This document shows, in pieces, positions 7,385 to 14,100 of a stretch of 14,115 nt of DNA. Position 1 is the first letter of the stretch. Every line of letters starts with the position of its first letter. The DNA is from JADJNW01 sp033761835 (lineage in GTDB: Bacteria > Bacteroidota > Bacteroidia > Chitinophagales > Saprospiraceae). Below the pieces are notes generated by a model, which had not been told where the DNA came from, searched no databases, and saw nothing but the letters and a program-made list of their open reading frames with translations. Both the position numbers and the translations under genes were made by a program. The stretch covers positions 1 to 14,115 of the forward strand of contig JANRME010000046.1 of NCBI GenBank assembly GCA_033761835.1. The letters run 5' to 3'.

Positions 7385-8403
7385 TCCATATATCGAACCG
7401 GATTCGTATTCACTTCTGTATAATGGAGCGCAAAATTACTAAATTTTTTCGAGATTATTTCATACAATAATTCGATTGTAAACTGCTCACTTTCAAAATG
7501 TCCGATGTCGGCAATGACAATTTTTCCATCGGCATCAAAAAACTCGTGGTACTTGAAATCCGCCGTCACAAAAACGTCCGCGTCCTGCCCGATTGCCTGT
7601 GGCAACAAAAAACTTCCTGCACCGCCGCAAACCGCCACTGTGTAAACGTCTTCGCCCCGCAATGCTGTATGTCGAATGCAATTGACAAGCATTTTTTCCT
7701 TCAAATGTTTTAAAAAATCTACTTCTTTCATTGGTGCTGACAACTCACCAATCATGCCCGACCCTACGTTTGGAGTGGAGTTACTCAACTCAATAATTTC
7801 AGCATTTATATCATGTTTATATAATATCTCCAAAGCTTTTCTTTCCATACCGATTGGTACAGTGGCTTCCAGTTTGATCACTTCTTCGCTTCCTTCGGCG
7901 TTGTAGCCAATTTGATCCATTGCATTCAATTCGGGTAATCCTATGTTTAACAATAGATTGCGAATGATTTTCAGGTTTTCAGGTGTGACGTTTGCCGAGA
8001 TTTTTCGCAATACTTTTTTGGGCGTGAGGATTCGGGTATTGATTAAGCCCAGCTTTTCGCAAATTTTGGCATTGACGCCTTGATAATAAACATTATCGAG
8101 ATTCGTGTGAATAGCATAAATCGCAATATCGTTTTTAATCGCCTTTAAAACAGTGCGTTCTACATAATTTTTACCCGTAATACGTTTCAATCCTCGAAAT
8201 ACAATCGGATGGTGCGCTACAATTAGATTGCATCCTTTTTCAATTGCTTCGTCCACTATTGCTTCCGTCGAATCCAGACAGCACAGCACGCCCTTGATGT
8301 CTTCATCAGAATTGCCCACAATCAGCCCGGCGTTATCATAATCTTCCTGATACACAGGTGGAGCAATGGTTTCGAGGTGAGCAATTAACTCTTTGATCTT
8401 CAT
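7360..8403 (-). CDS. Nif3-like dinuclear metal centre protein (YbgI/DUF34 family)
   Basis: This 347-residue cytosolic protein belongs to the Nif3 family, which forms toroidal hexamers with a dinuclear metal site. The metal ligands are visible: AHHP (H64, H65), NLD (D103), and GHFESE (H302, E306). The N-terminal YDNAGL motif (22-27) is also standard. Between the two halves, residues about 130-240 form the insert seen in the long bacterial form (a PII-like domain), so this is the roughly 350-370 residue class rather than the short YbgI class. Databases often call it 'GTP cyclohydrolase I type 2 homolog', but a substrate is not established. It precedes the zinc-ribbon gene. Its last codons and stop overlap a short direct repeat. 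Confidence 0.93.
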   Translation of the reverse strand: MKIKELIAHLETIAPPVYQEDYDNAGLIVGNSDEDIKGVLCCLDSTEAIVDEAIEKGCNLIVAHHPIVFRGLKRITGKNYVERTVLKAIKNDIAIYAIHTNLDNVYYQGVNAKICEKLGLINTRILTPKKVLRKISANVTPENLKIIRNLLLNIGLPELNAMDQIGYNAEGSEEVIKLEATVPIGMERKALEILYKHDINAEIIELSNSTPNVGSGMIGELSAPMKEVDFLKHLKEKMLVNCIRHTALRGEDVYTVAVCGGAGSFLLPQAIGQDADVFVTADFKYHEFFDADGKIVIADIGHFESEQFTIELLYEIISKKFSNFALHYTEVNTNPVRYMEGDRVIRG

Positions 8404-8441
8404 TTTTTGGGTTTCTTGTATTAGGTGAATGTTTTTAAGTT

Positions 8442-8468
8442 GTTATTGGTTAACTGTTAACCAATAAC
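8442..8468. repeat. 27-bp perfect palindrome between rfaE2 and nif3
   Basis: GTTATTGGTTAAC (8442-8454), one central T, and GTTAACCAATAAC (8456-8468) are perfect 13-bp arms. It begins 12 bp after the rfaE2 stop codon and lies 38 bp before the nif3 ATG. No T-tract follows on the minus strand, and the one-base centre suits a protein binding site at least as well as an RNA hairpin. It may still work as a terminator or attenuator. Confidence 0.65.
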
Positions 8469-8480
8469 TGATAACCATTC

Positions 8481-8972
8481 TCACCAATTCCGAATTTTCT
8501 GTTCAATCGCGGTCGTAGAATACCCTTCTATATAAGGCAAGCTACGCACTTCGCCGCCATTTGCCAACACTATATCCGAACCGACAATATCCTTGGGTTG
8601 CCAGTCACCGCCTTTTACTAAAACATCCGGCAGAATGATTTGGATGAGTTCCAGTGGGGTATCTTGTTCAAAAACAACCACCGCATCCACAAATTCCAGC
8701 GAAGCCAATAAATATTGGCGCGTCGTTTCATCATTGATTGGGCGATTGGGGCCTTTGAGTCGGCAAACCGAATTTTTAGAATTCAAGCCAATCACTAATT
8801 TATCGCCTAAATCCCTGGCTTGTGCCAGATAATGAATATGACCATAATGTAATATATCAAAACAACCGTTGGTAAAAACTACTTTTTGCTGAGCGGCTTT
8901 CCATTCTTCAACGGTCACTTGAATTTGCTTCCAATCCTGGATTTTGGCGCTTATTTTCTCAATGGTATTCAT
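8481..8972 (-). CDS. rfaE2: D-glycero-beta-D-manno-heptose 1-phosphate adenylyltransferase (RfaE2/HldE C-terminal type)
   Basis: This 163-residue cytosolic nucleotidyltransferase forms ADP-heptose from heptose 1-phosphate and ATP for lipopolysaccharide or related glycans. The catalytic block VVFTNGCFDILHYGH (31-45) holds the HxGH motif (H42, H45). RPIND (77-81), VKGGDW (119-124) and the terminal GYSTTAIEQKI (150-160) are family landmarks. It is the stand-alone domain, without the ribokinase-like HldE N-terminal half, as is usual in this phylum. The kinase partner is not in the window. It follows the flippase-like gene by only 5 bp, so the two are almost certainly co-transcribed. ATG at 8970-8972. 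Confidence 0.93.
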   Translation of the reverse strand: MNTIEKISAKIQDWKQIQVTVEEWKAAQQKVVFTNGCFDILHYGHIHYLAQARDLGDKLVIGLNSKNSVCRLKGPNRPINDETTRQYLLASLEFVDAVVVFEQDTPLELIQIILPDVLVKGGDWQPKDIVGSDIVLANGGEVRSLPYIEGYSTTAIEQKIRNW

Positions 8973-8977
8973 AAAAT

Positions 8978-10045
8978 TTAGGCGATTGCGACGGGTTGGT
9001 AATTTCGATTGATACTCGGCAATAGTAGTAATGACAATAGCCCGAACGAAATATTGAAGCCTAATTGCACTGTAAAATAAGAAATATTGGCGAATGAAAA
9101 TCCATCGTCACCGCTGATGCCATAGAACCCAAGCGCTAATTGCGCCAGAAAATGATACGTCCCCATGCCTCCGGGCGAAGGAATCACCATACCCCATGCG
9201 CCGAAAACAAAGACCGTGAGTGCCGCTATCGCCGGCAGCCCTGCAGTTGGCTCGAAGGCCAGCATACAAAAATAGCATCCCAAATAGAACATGAGCCAGA
9301 TGCTAATACTATGCAAAACGAATAACCACGGGCGCTCCAGTTTGCCAATCGTCTTGATGCCTTCGCCAAATCCTTGAACAATGCCGACAATTTTTTGGGC
9401 AATGCTTAATTTTAATAGGTTTTTACGAAAAAACCAAAAAAGACTCAATCCAATGATTCCTCCAATCCCCAGATAAAGCAGCAATGTTCCTTTGCCGCCA
9501 AATTTTTCACTCAGATTCACGTGTTCATCTGCAAAAGCATAAATTGTATTAAAATCCAACAACAGCGCCAACAAAGTGATAAAAAGAATGCTAAATATAT
9601 CCACCACCCGATCCACTACCACTGTACCCATTACTTTTTCCACCGGTATTTTTTCATAACGCGCCATCATACCTGCGCGCACGATCTCGCCGAAGCGCGG
9701 CAATCCCAGATTTGCAAAATAACCAATGATGGTACTAAGCAATGCATTTATGAATTTCGATTGATAACCCAAAGAGCGCATGAGCATATTCCAGCGAATG
9801 GCCCGACTGATATTGCTTACCATATAGGCTACAAAAACCATGAACATCCAGAAAAAGCTAACGCCTCGGAAATCATCTATTACTTTTTGAATAAGGCTGC
9901 ACTCTGCGGCGGGGATGTTTTTTAAGGCACAATCTTCCTGAAAAGCAGCATTTTGACTTCGATATACCAAATACAAAATCGTAACACCGATACCAAGAAA
10001 CAAGAGAAATTTCAGGACGTTGAGTAGTTGCTTTTTTGAAATCAT
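8978..10045 (-). CDS. lysylphosphatidylglycerol synthase TM-region / UPF0104 flippase-like membrane protein
   Basis: This 355-residue polytopic inner-membrane protein has the hydrophobic core of the MprF N-terminal (flippase) family and lacks the aminoacyl-transferase half. Helices are visible near 10-28, 63-80, 100-113, 148-165, 187-206, 243-262, 272-290 and 325-343. Family motifs: RAIRW (81-85), GYFANLGLPRFGEIVR (108-123), GTVVVDRVVD (140-149) and VIPSPGGMGTYH (287-298). Related proteins are proposed to move lipids or lipid-linked intermediates across the inner membrane; the substrate here is unknown. It sits 43 bp after panD and 5 bp before rfaE2. The link to a heptose enzyme hints at an envelope-glycan role, but this position next to panC and panD is also common in the phylum and may be historical. 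Confidence 0.88.
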   Translation of the reverse strand: MISKKQLLNVLKFLLFLGIGVTILYLVYRSQNAAFQEDCALKNIPAAECSLIQKVIDDFRGVSFFWMFMVFVAYMVSNISRAIRWNMLMRSLGYQSKFINALLSTIIGYFANLGLPRFGEIVRAGMMARYEKIPVEKVMGTVVVDRVVDIFSILFITLLALLLDFNTIYAFADEHVNLSEKFGGKGTLLLYLGIGGIIGLSLFWFFRKNLLKLSIAQKIVGIVQGFGEGIKTIGKLERPWLFVLHSISIWLMFYLGCYFCMLAFEPTAGLPAIAALTVFVFGAWGMVIPSPGGMGTYHFLAQLALGFYGISGDDGFSFANISYFTVQLGFNISFGLLSLLLLPSINRNYQPVAIA

Positions 10046-10088
10046 TGCAGATTGTTCAGAAGTTTTGAGAGCCTATTTCCATTAACGA

Positions 10089-10439
10089 TTATACGGATAT
10101 TCTATTATTTTCATCGGGAAAAGCTATGCTGGGTTGAAAAGTTTTCGCTTCTTCAAAATCCATCAAGGCATACGCAATGATAATGACGGTGTCACCTACT
10201 TGTACTTTGCGTGCGGCCGCACCATTGAGGCAAATGACGCCAGAATTGCGTTCGCCTTTAATAATATAAGTTTCAAAACGCTCGCCGTTGTTATTATTTA
10301 CAATTTGTACTTTCTCGCCTTCGATCAGGTTGGCAGCATCCATTAGGGCTTCGTCAATCGTGATACTGCCGATATAATTGAGATTCGCCTCGGTGACCGT
10401 AGCGCGATGTATTTTCGATTTAAAACGATGGATTAGCAT
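10089..10439 (-). CDS. panD: aspartate 1-decarboxylase precursor
   Basis: 116 residues from the ATG at 10437-10439. PanD converts L-aspartate to beta-alanine for pantothenate and coenzyme A. The proenzyme cleaves itself at G24-S25 to make the pyruvoyl group; YIGSITID (22-29) is exactly this site. K9 (RFKSKIHRATVTEA), needed for processing and catalysis, and the NGAAARKVQVGDTVIIIAY region are also present. An in-frame ATG at 10502 would add 21 residues, but the MLIHRFKSKIHRA start is the family N-terminus and a probable -7 box lies over the upstream ATG, so I use the shorter form. It lies downstream of panC on the same strand with a 210-bp gap. Confidence 0.95.
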   Translation of the reverse strand: MLIHRFKSKIHRATVTEANLNYIGSITIDEALMDAANLIEGEKVQIVNNNNGERFETYIIKGERNSGVICLNGAAARKVQVGDTVIIIAYALMDFEEAKTFQPSIAFPDENNRISV

Positions 10440-10491
10440 GATAAAAAGATAAAAATTTGGTTCGGTAAAGTTAATTTCTCCAAATCGGGTA

Positions 10492-10522
10492 CAAAAATGC
10501 ATATTGCAATCACAAGAACAAA
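10492..10522 (-). promoter_or_regulatory. candidate panD promoter
   Basis: On the minus strand TTTG (10522-10519), 19 nt and CATTTTTG (10499-10492) match TTTG...TAnnTTTG except for the first base of the -7 box. Transcription would start near 10485, leaving a leader of about 45 nt before the panD ATG. It overlaps the alternative upstream ATG (10502), which argues for the short PanD. Confidence 0.4.
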
Positions 10523-10575
10523 ATTTTATTGCGTATGGTTTGACGAAACGAAGGAAGAAAAGTAACGCTTTTTGG

Positions 10576-10650
10576 GGGTTGATGGGTTGAAAGGTTTACA
10601 GGCTGATGAAAGCGTGGATCAACCCTTCAACTTATCAACCTTTCAACTTT
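10576..10650. repeat. inverted and direct phrase repeats at the 3' end of panC
   Basis: ATCAACCCTTCAACTT (10618-10633) and ATCAACCTTTCAACTT (10635-10650) are direct repeats, 15 of 16 identical, 17-bp period, ending at the panC stop. Facing them are GGGTTGAT (10576-10583, perfect match to 10618-10625 inverted) and GTTGAAAGGTT (10586-10596, perfect to 10637-10647 inverted; 10 of 11 to 10621-10631). The two perfect pairings cross each other. A terminator or processing hairpin for panC is plausible, but no T-tract follows. Confidence 0.6.
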
Positions 10651-11498
10651 CATATCAAAATCATATTATCAATCAAACGCACATCGCCGGCCCAAACCGC
10701 GGTACAGGCCACTGGCACTTTCCCATTGCTCCAGCGTTCTAAGGGTTGCAGCGTTTGCCCATCCACGATTTCAAAATATTCAGGTCGGAAGCCTGGGATT
10801 GTCAAGTTTTTGATAGCGAAAGCTTGAATATCTTTGGGTGAAAAATGATCGGCTGCCATTTCTTTTGCGCGCAGGAGCGTCTGGTGGATGATCTTAGCAT
10901 CGATGCGGATCTCAGGATTCAAACGCACATTCCGCGAACTCAAAGCCAATCCATCAGGCTCTCGCAGGGTCGGGCACATGATCAATTGCACTTTTGAATT
11001 GGTTTGCTCAAGCATTTCTTCCACAATCTTCACCTGCTGGTAGTCCTTCTGCCCCATGTATAGCGCGTTTGGTTGCACGATTTCCAGTAAGCGGTTGACC
11101 ACTTGTGCCACGCCTTTGAAATGGCCTGGACGGAAAGCGCCTTCCATTATTTTGTCCAAATTGCCAAAACTAAAATCAGATTTGATTTTTGCATCAGTAG
11201 GATAAACTACTGATACATCGGGCATAAAAAGTACCTGGCAACCAACCTTTGCCAGCATTTCTATGTCTTTGAGCGGAGTACGAGGATATTTTTCGAGATC
11301 ACCGGTATCGTTAAATTGGGTAGGATTTACAAAAATGCTGCAAACCACACATTCGTGCTGCTGCATCGCCTGCGCGACCAACGCCAAATGACCCTCGTGG
11401 AGTGCCCCCATGGTAGGCACAAACCCGACGCTGCGTTTTGCTCGGCGTTCGGATGTCAAATACAACTGAAAGGGGCTTATTTTTTTGAATAAAAACAT
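10650..11498 (-). CDS. panC: pantothenate synthetase (pantoate--beta-alanine ligase)
   Basis: 282 residues from the ATG at 11496-11498. PanC joins pantoate and beta-alanine using ATP via pantoyl adenylate, in the cytosol. Visible motifs: VPTMGALHEGH (27-37) with HxGH (H34, H37), FVNPTQF (56-62), EGAFRPGHFKGVAQVVNRL (119-137), GQKDYQQ (149-155), and RE.DGLALSSRN (179-190), the KMSKS-like loop. Length fits the family. An in-frame ATG at 11534 would add 12 residues, but a TATATTTG -7 box (11539-11532) covers that codon, so translation most likely begins at MFLFKKIS. It supplies the second half of the pathway that uses the PanD product; panB is not in the window. Divergently transcribed from the GT5 gene. 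Confidence 0.96.
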   Translation of the reverse strand: MFLFKKISPFQLYLTSERRAKRSVGFVPTMGALHEGHLALVAQAMQQHECVVCSIFVNPTQFNDTGDLEKYPRTPLKDIEMLAKVGCQVLFMPDVSVVYPTDAKIKSDFSFGNLDKIMEGAFRPGHFKGVAQVVNRLLEIVQPNALYMGQKDYQQVKIVEEMLEQTNSKVQLIMCPTLREPDGLALSSRNVRLNPEIRIDAKIIHQTLLRAKEMAADHFSPKDIQAFAIKNLTIPGFRPEYFEIVDGQTLQPLERWSNGKVPVACTAVWAGDVRLIDNMILI

Positions 11499-11531
11499 AA
11501 AATTAAGCGCAAGCTTTAAAAAACTAATGGG

Positions 11532-11539
11532 CAAATATA
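11532..11539 (-). promoter_or_regulatory. -7 box of the panC promoter
   Basis: TATATTTG on the minus strand matches TAnnTTTG. No good TTTG box is seen about 20 bp upstream, so it rests on the -7 box alone. The implied start near 11525 leaves a short leader before the ATG at 11498. Confidence 0.45.
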
Positions 11540-11601
11540 GACGTTTTCGTTAACAGCGTATTAAGTTGGGTTGCAAATAAGGAAAAGTCCTGTTTTTTTG
11601 T

Positions 11602-11609
11602 TAAATTTG
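11602..11609 (+). promoter_or_regulatory. -7 box of the GT5-like gene promoter
   Basis: TAAATTTG matches TAnnTTTG on the plus strand, 57 bp before the ATG at 11667. A TTG lies at 11571-11573, too far upstream (28 nt) for the usual spacing. Together with the panC box it makes a back-to-back divergent promoter region. Confidence 0.4.
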
Positions 11610-11666
11610 CAGTTCTGTTCATTGAGCCGTCGGAGAAGGCTTTAGATTTTTTGAATTTTACTTCGT

Positions 11667-12485
11667 ATGAGCAAAAATAAAGTGCTGATCGTAACGCAGG
11701 AAATGCAGCCTTATACTGCGCTCTCTGATATGTCAACGATTACAAGAACGCTTGCCCAATATATTCAAGACAACGGAATGGAGATTCGTGTACTGATGCC
11801 TCGATTCGGTACGATCAACGAGCGTCGCCATCGTTTGCACGAAGTGGTTCGGCTTTCCGGTATGAATATTATCGTGAACGATGATGATTTTCCATTGATT
11901 ATCAAGGTAGCATCATTACCAGAGGCACGAATGCAGGTTTATTTTTTGGATAATGAAGACTTTTTTAAGCGAAAGTCCGTTTTTAGCGATGAAGAAGGCG
12001 AGCCTTTTGAAGATAATGCCGATCGGATGGTATTTTTTTGCAAAGGTGTGATTGAAACGGTGAAAAAATTTGGCTGGTCGCCAGATATCGTCCACTGTCA
12101 CGGTTGGATGACGAGTTTGATCCCTTTGTATCTGAAAACGGCCTACAAAACCGATCCTTTGTTTCAAAATGCCAAAATCGTCTATTCGATATATGCGGAT
12201 GACTTAGAGAAAACGGCGGATGATAATTTCCTGGCAAAGGCCAGTATCAACAATGTTTCGTCGGATGATTTGATTAGTTACCAAAATGGTAGTGGCGTGA
12301 CTCTACACCGAGGCGCGATCAGCTACTCCGATGCGGTGATACAAGGCAGCGAAACATTGAGTGAATCCGTTCAGAACGAATTAGCTGAAGCAGATAAACC
12401 TTTACTTCCTTTTGTAAAAGAGGATTACCTCCAAGCTTACGTGGAGTTTTATAATGTGCTGTTGGAGGAAAAGGTTTCGGAATAA
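11667..12485 (+). CDS. glycogen/starch synthase N-terminal (GT5) domain protein, probably not a full synthase
   Basis: 272 residues. The fold order of a GlgA N-terminal Rossmann domain is present: KVLIVTQEMQPYT (5-17), MEIRVLMPRFGTI (38-50), VYFLDNEDFF (91-100), DNADRMVFFCKGVIE (116-130), and SPDIVHCHGWMTSLIPLYLK (138-157), equivalent to the VHxHDWHxxL region of GlgA. The C-terminal glycosyltransferase domain is absent: the protein stops at about half the usual 470-480 residues. The ADP-glucose loop KxGGLADV is replaced by PYTALSDM (15-22). Proteins of this short form are common in Bacteroidota beside panC and are annotated as glycogen synthase. True glucan synthesis is doubtful; a binding or regulatory role is inference. 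First gene of the plus-strand unit, followed by the DUF4270 gene. Confidence 0.85.
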   Translation: MSKNKVLIVTQEMQPYTALSDMSTITRTLAQYIQDNGMEIRVLMPRFGTINERRHRLHEVVRLSGMNIIVNDDDFPLIIKVASLPEARMQVYFLDNEDFFKRKSVFSDEEGEPFEDNADRMVFFCKGVIETVKKFGWSPDIVHCHGWMTSLIPLYLKTAYKTDPLFQNAKIVYSIYADDLEKTADDNFLAKASINNVSSDDLISYQNGSGVTLHRGAISYSDAVIQGSETLSESVQNELAEADKPLLPFVKEDYLQAYVEFYNVLLEEKVSE

Positions 12486-12535
12486 ATTATAATAGCTTGC
12501 GCCTTTATTCTTGTTATTTTTATCAAAAAAACTGC

Positions 12536-12565
12536 AAGAACAAACCTCTTTATGGGCTTGTTCTT
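12536..12565 (+). terminator. possible terminator or attenuator after the GT5-like gene
   Basis: AAGAACAA (12536-12543) pairs perfectly with TTGTTCTT (12558-12565), and CC (12545-12546) with GG (12554-12555) across a small internal loop; the hairpin loop is 7 nt. It starts 50 bp after the stop and lies 62 bp before the next gene. An A7 run precedes it and a C/T-rich stretch follows, so termination would be partial. Confidence 0.45.
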
Positions 12566-12627
12566 CCCTCTTCTGTACATTGCACGGAATTACACATTCT
12601 TTAAAGACTTTTAAATTTAAAAATGGC

Positions 12628-13986
12628 ATGAAGCAGCTTGTTTGGTTCTCCTGTGCTGTAGTGATGGTTTTGACTTTAATGGTGGCTTGTACCGACCCGA
12701 CCGAAATTGGCGCTGATCTCTTGGAAGGCGACAAAGCAGAGGTTGGTTTTACAGATACCCTCGAAGTGATCGCGACGACCATTAAAACAGATTCAATTCT
12801 TACCTATTTTCCTGTTTTTCAAACTTCGGAAGCGTTTACCCTTTACCCTTGTGGCAATATGATTGATCCAATCTTTGGCACAACAAAGGCACAAATCTAC
12901 GGTCAACTGTCGCTCTCCGATTTTTTACCTGACCTGGAAGCCGCTGCAAAAGTGGACTCTATTATTCTGGTTTTACCTTATGATAGTATCGGTTTGTATG
13001 GCAACCTTAAAGAAACTTACGGCATTTCGGTGAAGCGACTTACCGAGGATATGGATAACAACCTTAGTTATTATTCGAATGATTCTTTTCAATCGGATCC
13101 TAATCCTTTGGCGAATGTACAGTTTGTTCCACGCTTGGATAGTATCACCATCTTTGATTATGCCACAGGCGAGGTAGATACCTTGAAGATTCCAGCACAA
13201 TTACGCATTCCGTTGCCGATTTCTTTTGCGCAGGAGTTGATACAATTGGATACGAATTTCTACGAGAGCGATAGCGCATTTATCAGCTATTTCAAAGGTA
13301 TTCATATTCAGCCAACCACTGTAAATCAGGGAATGTTGAGTTTTAACCTGGCGAATAGTCGGTCTGGAATTTATCTTTATTACGAAAAAACAGATACTTC
13401 CAAAGCACAATACCAATTTGAATTCAATGCTTTTCGGGCACGTTCTGTACAATTTGAACACAACGCCGCCGGCACAATCGTAGAACGGTATGCGGGCAAT
13501 ACGTCTTTGGGTGATAGCTTGATTTTTTTACAGGGCATGGCCGGTGTGACCACCAAACTTGAAATCCCTTTTGTGAAAAACCTGACAGGCGTGGTGATCA
13601 ACAAAGCAGAACTGGAAGTGCGGATAGCCGAATTACCTGGGGATAACCTCGATATTTTTACGCCGGTGCCACAAATTGTTTTGATTCGACCTGAAGAAGA
13701 TGGCGACTTCGTGAGTATCGATGATGTAACCATATTGCTGCGGCAGGGTACAACCGTTTTTAATACCGCTTATGGCGGTATGCCAGAAGAGGGTAAACCC
13801 GGCGAACCCAAGGTCTATAAAATGAATATTTCTACTCATTTTCAAAGAATGATTGACGGATCAAGGCCTAATATATTATATTTGTCAGTATTAAATCGCG
13901 TGGAAACACCATCGCGGGTAGCACTTTATGGAACAAAACATCCGCAATATGCTATCAAATTGAAAGTAGCGTTTACAAGGCTCTAA
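12628..13986 (+). CDS. DUF4270 family lipoprotein
   Basis: 452 residues from the ATG at 12628. A longer frame to 12511 has no signal sequence at its start and would bury the real one. MKQLVWFSCAVVMVLTLMVAC is a lipoprotein signal peptide with the lipidated Cys at 21 (MVAC). The following TDPTEIGADLL (22-32) is the usual opening of DUF4270 proteins. The rest is beta-rich, with repeated short strands (DSIILVLPYDSIGLYG, VVINKAELEVRIAELPG) and a jelly-roll-like C-terminal portion ending in a YAIKLKVAFTRL strand. Function is unknown; an outer-membrane or periplasmic location is expected. It lies between the GT5-like gene and a probable glmS, an arrangement I recall as frequent in the phylum, which hints at a link to cell-surface glycan or amino-sugar metabolism. 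Confidence 0.85.
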   Translation: MKQLVWFSCAVVMVLTLMVACTDPTEIGADLLEGDKAEVGFTDTLEVIATTIKTDSILTYFPVFQTSEAFTLYPCGNMIDPIFGTTKAQIYGQLSLSDFLPDLEAAAKVDSIILVLPYDSIGLYGNLKETYGISVKRLTEDMDNNLSYYSNDSFQSDPNPLANVQFVPRLDSITIFDYATGEVDTLKIPAQLRIPLPISFAQELIQLDTNFYESDSAFISYFKGIHIQPTTVNQGMLSFNLANSRSGIYLYYEKTDTSKAQYQFEFNAFRARSVQFEHNAAGTIVERYAGNTSLGDSLIFLQGMAGVTTKLEIPFVKNLTGVVINKAELEVRIAELPGDNLDIFTPVPQIVLIRPEEDGDFVSIDDVTILLRQGTTVFNTAYGGMPEEGKPGEPKVYKMNISTHFQRMIDGSRPNILYLSVLNRVETPSRVALYGTKHPQYAIKLKVAFTRL

Positions 13987-13996
13987 CCGGTCCCCC

Positions 13997-14080
13997 TTAG
14001 TAATTTTTTGAGTTTTGGAGGATATCGAATAGCATATCCATTATCTTGATTAATCCAACAAATAAGGCAAAAATTACTAA
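13997..14080. repeat. 12-bp inverted repeat bracketing the glmS leader
   Basis: TTAGTAATTTTT (13997-14008) and AAAAATTACTAA (14069-14080) are perfect inverted repeats 60 bp apart. Between them GGATAT (14020-14025) and ATATCC (14034-14039) form a smaller hairpin. The outer arms are AT-rich. It lies after the DUF4270 stop and 20 bp before the next ATG. Confidence 0.5.
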
Positions 14081-14100
14081 ACCCTTTAAAATTTCTTTTT

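Noticed and set aside
12511..12627. 39-residue N-terminal extension of the DUF4270 protein
   Set aside because: It would hide the lipoprotein signal peptide and overlaps the stem-loop at 12536-12565; the ATG at 12628 is right for a lipoprotein.
14020..14039. GGATAT/ATATCC hairpin as terminator of the DUF4270 gene
   Set aside because: Only a 6-bp stem with no T-tract after it; kept only as part of the leader inverted repeat.
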